A stretch of 64,000 bases of DNA from Cupriavidus oxalaticus. Its GTDB lineage: Bacteria; Pseudomonadota; Gammaproteobacteria; Burkholderiales; Burkholderiaceae. Where the stretch lies: contig NZ_CP038635.1 in the NCBI RefSeq assembly GCF_004768545.1, positions 1 through 64,000 on the forward strand. Reading direction: 5' to 3'. A program made the position numbers and the translations under genes. The stretch's first letter is position 1. Each line of letters opens with the position of its first letter. The notes below the pieces were generated by a model that saw nothing but the letters and a program-made list of their open reading frames with translations, did not search any database and was not told where the DNA came from. This document shows positions 12,356-20,515 of this stretch, piece by piece.

Positions 12356-12466
12356 CGTACCCGGCTTCGGCGAGACCGGAAGGCTTGCCGAAGCCGCTGT
12401 CGGGCCTAGCCAAGGCGACCTGACTCAAGCCAAATGGCCGCCCAGGACACGACGGATGCGGATAAC
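12315..12466. repeat. 17-bp direct repeat spanning the res 3' end
   Basis: CGACGGATGCGGATAAC occurs at 12315-12331, in the last codons of res, and again at 12450-12466 in the intergenic region. The 118 bases between them include the res stop and a stem-loop. It may record a small duplication or a decayed second res end. Confidence 0.8.
12362..12396 (+). terminator. Stem-loop after res
   Basis: CGGCTTCGGC (12362-12371) pairs perfectly with GCCGAAGCCG (12387-12396) over a 15-nt loop, seven bases after the res stop. No T-tract follows. It lies between converging res and OLD-family genes. Confidence 0.5.
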
Positions 12467-12492
12467 TGATCTCGACCCAGCCGCAGATAGCG

Positions 12493-14265
12493 CTAGCTCT
12501 TGAGGTATTCCCTAATCTGAGTCGCAAGCACTTTAAGCGTCGCCGGGATCGCCCCGCCTTCTGACACCTCCTTGGCAAAGTGTCTGGCGAAATTTCCTTT
12601 CTTGGTCGGATCGATTTTGTATTCGACTAGGCGACGCGCATGGTTGTCGTCGATCTTTTCCGCTATGACTTGAGCCAATGTCTTGGTCTTGGTTATCAAC
12701 TTGATATTGCGCGTGAGCAATTCCTCGCCACGTTCCACGAGCCATCCTTTGGATTCGGCGTGATCCCATGCAGACTCGCCACATAGCTCATCGATGGCTA
12801 AGGGAACAAAGATCCCGCTCTGCTTTAATTGGCGGATCGCATCGTCGCCATTTCTGCGTCCGACGCTAATACATTTGATGATGTTTGGGCGGTTGATGGC
12901 GGCGCCATATTGCTTTATCTTGGTTGCCGCCTCCACGCCGGCGTCGTCGTCGTCTAGCAATGCCGCTGTTTTGTGCTTGAGGTCCGTCATCGCTGCTCGC
13001 GCGACACAACAGCCAACTACCCAATTCACACCGCCACCTAATCCGTCCTTCGCTATTATTTCAAATGCATCCTTTTGTCCTTGTGACGTGGCTTGAAGAA
13101 CGGCATCGATGATAACTTTGTCGCTGGCCCCTTCGACGTACAACGCCGGCCTGTCGCGGACCAGTGCTTGTGCTTTAAGATCCTTAATTCGTGCGAGCAA
13201 ATCCCGGCGCTCGGCTACGGCTTTCTCTAGGTAGGGCTGAACAAAAGGCATCAGACCCAGATGAGTGTCCATCTTTTCTGGGTCGATGTTTTCGGAGAAT
13301 GACGTCTTACCTTCCATTCTCGAAGCCACACAGACCATGCCAGCTTGCTTGGCCTTCCCGTAGAAGGCTGGAGAATGGGTGGTGACCAAGATCTGGACAC
13401 TCTTGGAATATCCACTGAATTCTTCAGCGGTTTCCATTTGTTTCGTTAGTTCCAGGTTATTTTCTGGTTCCTCGAAGCCCCATATTGTCTCCGATGGCGG
13501 CTTACCCTTGGCTGAATTGGTCTTCCGTTGATCGGCTAAGAATTTTAAGATTAACGGAATATGACGTCCTTGAATACCATCCCCGCGATACTGCAACGCA
13601 GTGCTCGAGTGGTCGTCTGCTGAATCAAAATCCAGCATTTCAAAAAAATCGCCAAGATCAACCGGTAACGAGAATTCTGTTTTTAGCTGCAACAGTCTGT
13701 GCGACTCTGATTCGATTTTCTTTACTTCTTTGCGGAGATCCGCCAAAAATGTGCCGGACGCTTTGGTTAGTTTTGGTGCGACAGTGGCCGCCAAGGTGTT
13801 ATAAAGTCTGCGCTTCAGCGTTGCGAAGAAAGATTTTCCGCGGATCGCGGGCACATATTCGAATGCGATATGCTTCACCCAGTATTCTGTCCGCGACCCC
13901 TTTGAGAACTCCTGGCCGGAGCTACGCACAATTGTCTCTTGAAACGGGGATGGCGAATCAGTGCGATAGACCTTCCGCCATATGACAATGTCGTTATCCG
14001 CGTAATTTGAAGGAGGTGAAAAATGTACCTCGATCTCAATCTGCTTTGCTTTTCCGCCAATGATTTTGGCTTGTTGGCTGAAATCCTTCTCGAACATGAG
14101 CTGGCTGCCAACGTCCGTTTGGCCGTTGAAGAACAGATTCAGTGCTCGTAGAAAATTGCTCTTTCCTGAATCGTTCAGGCCGACTACTGCCGTGTAGTCT
14201 TTGAGATTGATTTCGGCATCCGCCAAAGATCTGAAGTTTTTTACTTTTACCTTTTTTATGTACAT
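12493..14265 (-). CDS. OLD-family ATP-dependent nuclease (AAA-TOPRIM)
   Basis: A 590-aa protein with an ABC/SMC-like ATPase joined to a TOPRIM nuclease. It has Walker A VVGLNDSGKSNFL (27-38), Walker B IWGFEEPENN (261-270), switch His in TTHSP, then TOPRIM motifs YVEGASD (376-382) and LLDDDDAG (436-443). OLD proteins act against phage or recBC mutants; single-gene class 1 and Gabija-type class 2 forms exist. No UvrD-like GajB partner is adjacent, so this is class-1-like by context. The ATG at 14265 is chosen because MYIKKVKVKNFRSL is the usual OLD start; the upstream extension to 14319 is unlikely. Its base composition is clearly more AT-rich than its neighbours, a sign of transfer. It converges on res. 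Confidence 0.88.
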   Translation of the reverse strand: MYIKKVKVKNFRSLADAEINLKDYTAVVGLNDSGKSNFLRALNLFFNGQTDVGSQLMFEKDFSQQAKIIGGKAKQIEIEVHFSPPSNYADNDIVIWRKVYRTDSPSPFQETIVRSSGQEFSKGSRTEYWVKHIAFEYVPAIRGKSFFATLKRRLYNTLAATVAPKLTKASGTFLADLRKEVKKIESESHRLLQLKTEFSLPVDLGDFFEMLDFDSADDHSSTALQYRGDGIQGRHIPLILKFLADQRKTNSAKGKPPSETIWGFEEPENNLELTKQMETAEEFSGYSKSVQILVTTHSPAFYGKAKQAGMVCVASRMEGKTSFSENIDPEKMDTHLGLMPFVQPYLEKAVAERRDLLARIKDLKAQALVRDRPALYVEGASDKVIIDAVLQATSQGQKDAFEIIAKDGLGGGVNWVVGCCVARAAMTDLKHKTAALLDDDDAGVEAATKIKQYGAAINRPNIIKCISVGRRNGDDAIRQLKQSGIFVPLAIDELCGESAWDHAESKGWLVERGEELLTRNIKLITKTKTLAQVIAEKIDDNHARRLVEYKIDPTKKGNFARHFAKEVSEGGAIPATLKVLATQIREYLKS

Positions 14266-14466
14266 GATCCCGACCCAAAATCTGCCTGAACTGACGCGGG
14301 TCTGCTCTTTCGTTGGCACGGATGAGCGGTAGACCGCGGGAAGTCGCCATTTTACTTCTAGATTATCATATTGAAAGACGCGTGATCCTCAGCGAGTCGG
14401 CCATTGGCCGTCTTGCACATCCATGGAGGCCGGCCTCTTCCTTCGGTGGGAAGGCCCGAAGGGCCG

Positions 14467-14925
14467 TCAGCCATAAGGTCGCAATGCAGGCGCTCTCTCC
14501 ATCCATTCCTGGTTGTAGCCTTGACGAAGCTCCGTGAGCAGGGCGAGCGGGCGGATGATGTGGGGATGCGTCAATGTCGCGAGCTTGGGCCCGTACACAC
14601 CAATCTGTGCGTCGTATAGGTCGTAACGCTTGCTTTCCCGGATTGCCGATACAAGCCAGCTCTCATTGATCCAATCGGTGATTTCGGTCTTGGTCTGTTT
14701 CAGGAGAAATTTGTTCCGCTCCGAATCAGAGTTCGCGTTCGTCTCCTCGTTGACCATGCCGACGGCGACCTGGATGAGGTCTGCGAAACTTACGTGCTCC
14801 TTGACCACCGAGCCAACCAGACGGTCGAGGTTCGGCATGGCGCGCAGGGCGAAGGAGTATTCGCGGGCGATCTGGCGCAGCTTGTGTGCCTGCTTCGTAT
14901 TCGCCTGCAGATTCAGGATGATCCA
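14467..14925 (-). pseudogene. C-terminal fragment of an unknown protein
   Basis: About 150 codons with good protein composition run from WIILNLQANTKQ to the end, with helical stretches such as DLIQVAVGMVNEET and a tail containing YDLYDAQIGVYG. The frame stays open to 15249, but residues before about 14925 are Arg/Pro/Ser-rich and look like out-of-frame reading of other remnants. I interpret it as a 5'-truncated gene. Family not recognised. It sits between the OLD nuclease and an MFS fossil. Confidence 0.4.
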
Positions 14926-15202
14926 AGACGGCGGCCACCAATATCGGCGTAGCCTTCTCGATGAAGCTCGACGCTTCCGAACTTTGCCCCTAGTGGTGTG
15001 GGCCGTCCTTGTATGCGGGAGGACGTTGCTGCACTGCGGCTTGGAAGACGGGATGGGCCCAATGTGGACATCGACAAAACCTCCCCCGTGGGAGCGTCTG
15101 GGCAAGCGCAAAATCGCGCCAGGATGGCAGATCGAAACCGGCCAGACAGCGTAGTAGTATCGGCTAGGCGCAAGATGCCCGCAGTCGAGCCCAGCGCCGC
15201 TT

Positions 15203-15406
15203 TCATATCCATAGCGCTCTTGCACCGAGACAAACGAGCAGCATGCCAAAAAGCGTTGGCGCCATTACCTGGGCCACGTGGGTCGGCACCATCAATACGC
15301 CGTGACGATAGCCGTATCCACCCGGTCTGAAAATGACCAACGGCAGGATGCCTTTGGCAATCGTGAGAATGCTGACCCTATTTCGCGGCCATAGGAAGCA
15401 GTTCAA
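15203..15406 (-). pseudogene. Fossil of an MFS transporter C-terminus
   Basis: The frame reads ILTIAKGILPLVIF, then GGYGYRHGVLMVP, THVAQVMAPTLFGMLLV and GARALW. This is the layout of the last cytoplasmic loop and final helices of major-facilitator permeases (FGxxGYGxRxGLL followed by APxxFGxLL). It stops in frame at ALWI, and similar text (KAALGSTAGILRLAD) continues in another phase near 15150-15200, suggesting a frameshift. The first two thirds of a permease are absent. No function expected. Confidence 0.45.
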
Positions 15407-15445
15407 CCATAACTCGCCGCAATGTGATTCCCTTCAAGAGGCAAC

Positions 15446-15793
15446 CTAGTGGATGGATGGCTTGTCCGCGGCGAGTGCCTGCACCACTGCCTCGTAGTGG
15501 TCGGTCACCTCACGCCACGAGCGTACGCCATTGAAGCTAGCCCAAGCCGCCCACGCATACCATGCGTCGGAGGTGACGAGACCTCTATTGGCAACCCGAT
15601 AAACGCGGCCGCTGCTGGTGACGAATTGCGTCAACACCGGGTCGTACCGTTCAAGTGCGCTGCTGACACGTCCGAGCCCGGTAGCAACGTTATCCCCTAC
15701 TAAGTGGTATTCGCCACGATCGGTCTCCACTATGGTCCAGCCCGTCAAGGAAATGCATGGATCGTCTATGACCGAGGGAACTGCCCAAAGCAT
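15446..15793 (-). CDS. Small conserved-looking hypothetical protein (115 aa)
   Basis: I do not recognise a named family. The protein has even composition and looks folded. It has a strand-rich first half (GWTIVETDRGEYHLVG, then a segment around GRVYRVANRGLV) and a Trp/Ala-rich helical second half (SDAWYAWAAWASF, WREVTDHYEAVVQAL). Small soluble proteins of this GRVYxL...W type occur in accessory regions of proteobacteria. No clear Shine-Dalgarno was found, so the start is uncertain. It lies between fossils and the Tn7-like module and could be cargo or an older insertion. Confidence 0.5.
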   Translation of the reverse strand: MLWAVPSVIDDPCISLTGWTIVETDRGEYHLVGDNVATGLGRVSSALERYDPVLTQFVTSSGRVYRVANRGLVTSDAWYAWAAWASFNGVRSWREVTDHYEAVVQALAADKPSIH

Positions 15794-16395
15794 CTCTCAC
15801 TCCTGGCGCGCTTACCCGTGGCCTCACATGCGCCACGCCTATTTGCGGCAATCATTCCAACGCCCGCGTGGTGCAAATGCCCTTTTTCCCGAGGGCACGC
15901 AGAATTTCTGGGCCCTGCTATGGGGGGCAGCAAGGGACGGTCATGTCTTTGCCGGCATGCGAATGGCGAGGCCCGAAGCCGTCTCCAAGCGAAACCTCGG
16001 CTCGCCACTTCCTCAGGATAGGCTACCAGCGTAAGGGTGCCTGTCGCGATCGGCCAAAACTGCCGCATAACGGCACCGGCGGCACAGTCGAGCCGGACGG
16101 ATGTGCCGCTGCGGGCGTCTACTGGAGCTGAACTGCGTTGAGCGTCGGCAGATGCTCAGGGGCGGTGCGCCCGCACCTGGGCTGCCACGCGCTGCCGCAT
16201 GGGTTCGGCGGCCTACGATGACCGGTCGGCGCACAAGCGCCCGCAACGTGTCCAGGGCATGCCAGCGCGTGCCCAGCAACGCAGTCCGGCTATGTACTTA
16301 GGTCGGGCGCAAATGCCCTGCGCTTGACGCTGACCACGCTCGCCCGCCGTTGCGCACTTATCGTTCGGTTCGTCGCGCCGAGTCATCATGCGACG
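15794..16395. other. No recognisable gene
   Basis: About 600 bases with short open frames on both strands but no convincing coding signal. It lies just outside the probable left end of the Tn7-like module. Nothing identifiable was seen. Confidence 0.45.
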
Positions 16396-16467
16396 TGTGA
16401 CAGCGATTTCACTTTGGCCAGTTTTTTTACTGTCAATTTGGAGAGGATCTGGCTCGCCAAAAGCCCG

Positions 16468-16507
16468 GAACGGACAAGAGTTTTGGAGAACGGACAAGAG
16501 TTTTGGC
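16468..16507. repeat. Tandem 20-bp repeat before tnsA
   Basis: GAACGGACAAGAGTTTTGG occurs at 16468-16486 and again at 16488-16506, a 20-base period or about two helical turns. A diverged copy, AGCGGATCAAGGTTTTGGCT, lies at 16697-16716. Regular repeats near a Tn7-like end are typical of TnsB-binding sites, or they may be operators for the tns operon. Confidence 0.75.
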
Positions 16508-16750
16508 GCAGAACAACATGGAAAGCGGGAAGCAAAAATTTAGTGGTGGAAAGTTCTTGTGGAGCGCCGTTCTGCTGCTAAAGTCGCGCCCGCTGCGATG
16601 CACCGCGGTTGCGGACCCACGGCGATGAAGTGCTCTCAGAGGATAGAGGCCGTGGTTTGACAAAGAGCGGCGGTCGGCCCTGTTCGCACACTACAGTCCA
16701 AGCGGATCAAGGTTTTGGCTTGCTCAAGAATTGGCCTATATTCTGAATCA

Positions 16751-17533
16751 ATGACATATAACGCAAACAGTTCGATGTCACGCAGTACGGGACCTTCAGG
16801 GGTCGTTATGCAAGGATCCCGGCCGTTGGGCAGAGTCGGCGGTCGGGGATCGCTCCTCTACTCCAGCGTAAAGGCTGGCGGGATCATTGCGATCGAGTCG
16901 CCCGCAGAAGCGACCATTGCGCAACTCGCGGACCTTGATCCGCGGGTAATCAAACTTCGCGCTCAACCGTTCACGATTGACATCCCGACGAATCGGCTAC
17001 TACGAACTCGAGACGAGCTTAAATCGGCGCGATCGGAGCGCAAGAAACCAGAGGTAAGTGCGCGCGAATATACCCCAGACTTTGAGATCGAACTGGGATC
17101 CGGCGCTCCGTGGGTACTTGAGAGCAAGACGTCTCAGCATGCTCCAGGCGATTCGTACTGGGAAAAGGTGGGACACGCGGCAGCACTCCTTCGCGGACGT
17201 GGCTATCGGTTCGCAGTGATCAAAGTGCCTGCAGCGATGGATCATCCTTTGGTAACCAATGCAGCGCTGTTGACCAGCTTTCGCAGGCTATCGAGCGGCG
17301 TGTCGGCGCATTGGCTCGCGCAACTGGAGCACCATGCACACGGACTCGGCGCGCTCGTCGACGCGCTCCAACTGTGTGATTTGTCGTTGCGGGAGGCTCC
17401 GCTGCTCTTCTTGACGGGGCTACTTTCCGCTGATCTCAGGAATGTCCCAATCCGGGCAGACATGCAAGTCAGCTACGCAGGTGGAGACCTGTCGGCTCTC
17501 GAGTTGCTTCCTCTGCAGGAGGCGTCGGCATGA
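16751..17533 (+). CDS. tnsA: TnsA-like transposon endonuclease
   Basis: In Tn7-like elements TnsA cuts the 5' strands at the ends, giving cut-and-paste transposition. With a start at 16751 the protein is 260 aa. The nuclease pattern is ESPAEATIAQL (first acidic residue), YTPDFEIEL (Asp110) and WVLESKTS (E124-S-K126), the restriction-enzyme-like core of TnsA. The start is uncertain: ATGs at 16751, 16775 and 16808 are in frame and none has a strong Shine-Dalgarno. It overlaps tnsB by four bases (ATGA). Presence of TnsA argues against a purely replicative TniABQ-type element. Confidence 0.85.
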   Translation: MTYNANSSMSRSTGPSGVVMQGSRPLGRVGGRGSLLYSSVKAGGIIAIESPAEATIAQLADLDPRVIKLRAQPFTIDIPTNRLLRTRDELKSARSERKKPEVSAREYTPDFEIELGSGAPWVLESKTSQHAPGDSYWEKVGHAAALLRGRGYRFAVIKVPAAMDHPLVTNAALLTSFRRLSSGVSAHWLAQLEHHAHGLGALVDALQLCDLSLREAPLLFLTGLLSADLRNVPIRADMQVSYAGGDLSALELLPLQEASA

Positions 17534-19515
17534 ATCGTTACCTGCAGAAAGGGGATCTAATTGCCACTCCGAACGGCGAGCGACTAGTCAAAGATATTTG
17601 GGCGGCAGAGGGCGTGGTCGAGCTGATTGAGCCGATGGAGCTCATATCGGAGACCGTTCGGCTTTCAGAGCTTCGCGCACACCTGGCCGCGGGAAACTAC
17701 CGGATCCGGAACCGCGAGGCACCGATTGCAGCAGTTGCGCTGCACGATGCGTCGAATGCCGCTCGCAAAAAGGAGGTCGTGAACCGCTTGATTCTCGCCG
17801 AACTCAAAGGGCGCATACGGCGAGGGACTACAGCGCACCAAGCGATATGTGGACTGCTCGAAACGGGGCTACGCGACTCAGACGACCGCCCAATACTGCT
17901 GGGCTCGGAGCGCACCATGTATCGCATCCTTGCTCGAGGCGATGCGCACGCCCAGGCACAACTGCCGCAGTTCCACCTACGCGGCAATCACGGTGGTGGG
18001 CATTCGGACCAGGTGGTCAAACTCGTCCTGCAACTGGTCGAAGAGCAATACGCCAAGGTGAAATCACGCTTTCGTGTTCCTGCACTCACAAAGCTCGCGA
18101 ACCAGCAAGCGCACGCCGCTGGCCTTCTGCGAGATGGCGAACAGCTTGGAAGGAAATTTGTCCGAAAAGTACTCGTAGAGCATTGGCATCCCGACCTTGA
18201 CTACCGGAGGCTCGATCCGCGGCTCGCGCGGTCCGCGAAGGCGGTTGCAAAGCAGCGAATCCGCGCAGGCGGAGCATTACATCGCACGGAGGCCGACACG
18301 TTGCACCTGCCATTCGTTACTCGCGGTCTGGGAGGAACGATATTAGTGGAGTCGTGGCTAATGCTGACTATTGATTGCTTCACGTCGATGCCCTTGTCCT
18401 GGCGGCTCATGAAGAAGCGCCCGACCGTCGACGACACGCTTGCTTGCCTTGAGAGGGCAATGTCTCCGAAACGCGAACTCTTCGTCGCGCTCAACATCAA
18501 CTGCCCGGTTGATCCGTACGGAACACCAATTAAGGTAATCGTCGACAACGGCCCCGAAAACAAGGGGGAGCGAGTGGAAAGGCTAACGCTGGTCGGTATC
18601 AATGTTGAGCGCGCGCCGGCCCATTCTGGCCATCGAAAACCTTTCATTGAGCGTCTAAATGGCGCATTGAAATCCGATCTGGAAGTGCTGCCCGGGTGCA
18701 CGCGATTCAACGGGAAAGACGGGGAGCGAACGGAGCAGGCAATAGAAGAGGACCTCATGACCTTTGAAGAACTCGAACGCTGGATTGTGCGTTGGCTATA
18801 TGAGCAGTGGGCAAATCGTACGCTGGAACGGTTCATCACCGCTGATTACCACCTGGAGCGCGGTGACGGAATAACTCCGATGCAGCGCTGGATGCAGTGC
18901 GAGCACGCTTCATCGATACCGAATCCACCGGATCCTGATCTCTGGAATATCGTCAAGCTCGTGGAGGACACTCGATCGATCAGTCCGAAAACCGGCATTT
19001 CTCTCGAGGGCTTTCGCTTCCGCGGCGAGAATCTCCCGAAGCTTATCCGCCAGTATGGTCCAAACGCCAACGTTCCAGTGTTTTATTCACCTGTGGACTA
19101 TCGCTGCGTCTACGTCCCTGACAAGGACAGCGGTCGCCTCCTGATGCTAATCAATGACGAGGTAACGGAAGGCTCACCGGCCTTCGATTTTGATGAGGCG
19201 AAACGTCGGCGTAAGCTCGTGCGGGCCAGCGGTGGACAGCCCGCAGATGCCTTGGTGCAATTCGATAAGGACCTGATGGATGCTGGAACGAAGAAGTCCA
19301 AGCGCAATAGCAAGGAGACCAATCGCGAGCAACACGATGCCGCACTCCTCGAGGCGGCCATGGCGCGCCGGCGCGAAAACCCCCTGCCTGTGACGAATTC
19401 TGATGGGCCGTCCCAATCATCGTCGGAGGTGTTCATCTCTGAAGATGCGATTCCTGACTTTAACGTGTCGCAACGCCCACGCACTAACGTTCTCACGGTG
19501 ACCACGTATGAATAG
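17530..19515 (+). CDS. tnsB: TnsB/TniA-like DDE transposase
   Basis: A 661-aa transposase that binds the element ends and joins 3' strands to target. The retroviral-integrase-type catalytic triad is visible as Asp282 (MLTIDCFTSM), Asp339 (IVDNGPENKG) and Glu374 (PFIERLNGALK). An N-terminal DNA-binding region with a segment of helix-turn-helix style precedes it (about 60-200), and a Mu-type beta-barrel C-terminal domain follows (PVFYSPVDYRCVYVPD). The basic tail after residue 560 probably contacts TnsC. It is translationally coupled to tnsA and overlaps tnsC by eight bases. Confidence 0.93.
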   Translation: MNRYLQKGDLIATPNGERLVKDIWAAEGVVELIEPMELISETVRLSELRAHLAAGNYRIRNREAPIAAVALHDASNAARKKEVVNRLILAELKGRIRRGTTAHQAICGLLETGLRDSDDRPILLGSERTMYRILARGDAHAQAQLPQFHLRGNHGGGHSDQVVKLVLQLVEEQYAKVKSRFRVPALTKLANQQAHAAGLLRDGEQLGRKFVRKVLVEHWHPDLDYRRLDPRLARSAKAVAKQRIRAGGALHRTEADTLHLPFVTRGLGGTILVESWLMLTIDCFTSMPLSWRLMKKRPTVDDTLACLERAMSPKRELFVALNINCPVDPYGTPIKVIVDNGPENKGERVERLTLVGINVERAPAHSGHRKPFIERLNGALKSDLEVLPGCTRFNGKDGERTEQAIEEDLMTFEELERWIVRWLYEQWANRTLERFITADYHLERGDGITPMQRWMQCEHASSIPNPPDPDLWNIVKLVEDTRSISPKTGISLEGFRFRGENLPKLIRQYGPNANVPVFYSPVDYRCVYVPDKDSGRLLMLINDEVTEGSPAFDFDEAKRRRKLVRASGGQPADALVQFDKDLMDAGTKKSKRNSKETNREQHDAALLEAAMARRRENPLPVTNSDGPSQSSSEVFISEDAIPDFNVSQRPRTNVLTVTTYE

Positions 19516-20515
19516 TAGTCACTGCATTCGGGCTGCAATCGCGGAGCTCATCATTGGCCATCCGGCATATGTGGGTGCCATCGACAGGCTTGATGAAAGT
19601 GTGGAAGACGCGCTGGCAGGATTCCCGTATCAGATACTGTTCCTGACAGGGCTGTCGCAAACCGGGAAGACTGCCATTCTGAGAACCATATCGCATAGGT
19701 ATCCGTCGACTCGTCAGTCGGGACGACTACTAGCCCAGGTTCTCTATGTCCGAGTGTCCCCAGGGGTTTCGCCCAAGGGGTTGCCGCTTTGTGTCTTGAA
19801 AGCCCTTGGCCAGCCTATAAGGTCCGTTGCACGAGAGGGCGATCTGTCCGATCGGATGAAGGAAGCTCTAATTCGTGCGGGTGTTCGTGTCATTCTCTTC
19901 GACGAGGCGAATCATCTCATCGATAAAGGTCATCGGATCTCGGCTCGACTGGTCGGAGATTGGTTCAAGAATTTAGGAGACGAACTGAATATCACTTGCG
20001 TGCTGGCAGGGATCCCGAAGCTCGCCAAGCTGTTGGACGCCAACGAACAACTGCGAAACCGGGCACAAAGACCGATCGAACTATGGCCATATCGCTGGGA
20101 CAAGTCGCCCGATAGACTTAACTTTGCTGGATGCGCGAGGAAGTTTCTGGAATGCTTCACTGCAGAAGGGTACCGTGTCGAACTGGGTTGGGACGCGCTG
20201 ACGCGCCACTTGTATCTACTCAGTGCGGGCCTGATAGGGCTATTGGCAAAGTTCTTCGCCGAATTGGCGAAATGGCTCGACGGACCGGCTATATCACTGC
20301 AGCAGCTTCGCAGTGCCGCTGAACGCCTCAACCTGCCGGGCAGGCGGGAGGTGAGCCCGTTTGGGGATGCTCTGCCTGAAGACGCGTTGCTCATGCGTGT
20401 CTTGGTGAGCGAACTCGCAATAGGTGAGCTTGTGCTGCCATCCGATACGGCGGATGCCGAGCTTGCCAATCGGACTGCGCGCGCATTAAAGGCAGAGTTT
20501 CATGTCACTCATTGA
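19508..20515 (+). CDS. tnsC: TnsC/TniB-like AAA+ ATPase
   Basis: ATP-dependent regulator that links the target selector to the transposase and polymerises on target DNA. The 335-aa protein has Walker A GLSQTGKT (48-55), Walker B VILFDEANHL (128-137), an AAA sensor region (ITCVLAGIPKLAKLL) and a C-terminal helical part. It overlaps tnsB by eight and tniQ by 14 bases, so the four proteins are probably made in fixed proportion. No immunity or target-site information can be read from it. Confidence 0.9.
   Translation: MNSSHCIRAAIAELIIGHPAYVGAIDRLDESVEDALAGFPYQILFLTGLSQTGKTAILRTISHRYPSTRQSGRLLAQVLYVRVSPGVSPKGLPLCVLKALGQPIRSVAREGDLSDRMKEALIRAGVRVILFDEANHLIDKGHRISARLVGDWFKNLGDELNITCVLAGIPKLAKLLDANEQLRNRAQRPIELWPYRWDKSPDRLNFAGCARKFLECFTAEGYRVELGWDALTRHLYLLSAGLIGLLAKFFAELAKWLDGPAISLQQLRSAAERLNLPGRREVSPFGDALPEDALLMRVLVSELAIGELVLPSDTADAELANRTARALKAEFHVTH

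Noticed and set aside
12493..14265. Gabija GajA
   Set aside because: The AAA-TOPRIM layout fits, but no UvrD-like GajB gene is adjacent, so only the general OLD family is claimed.
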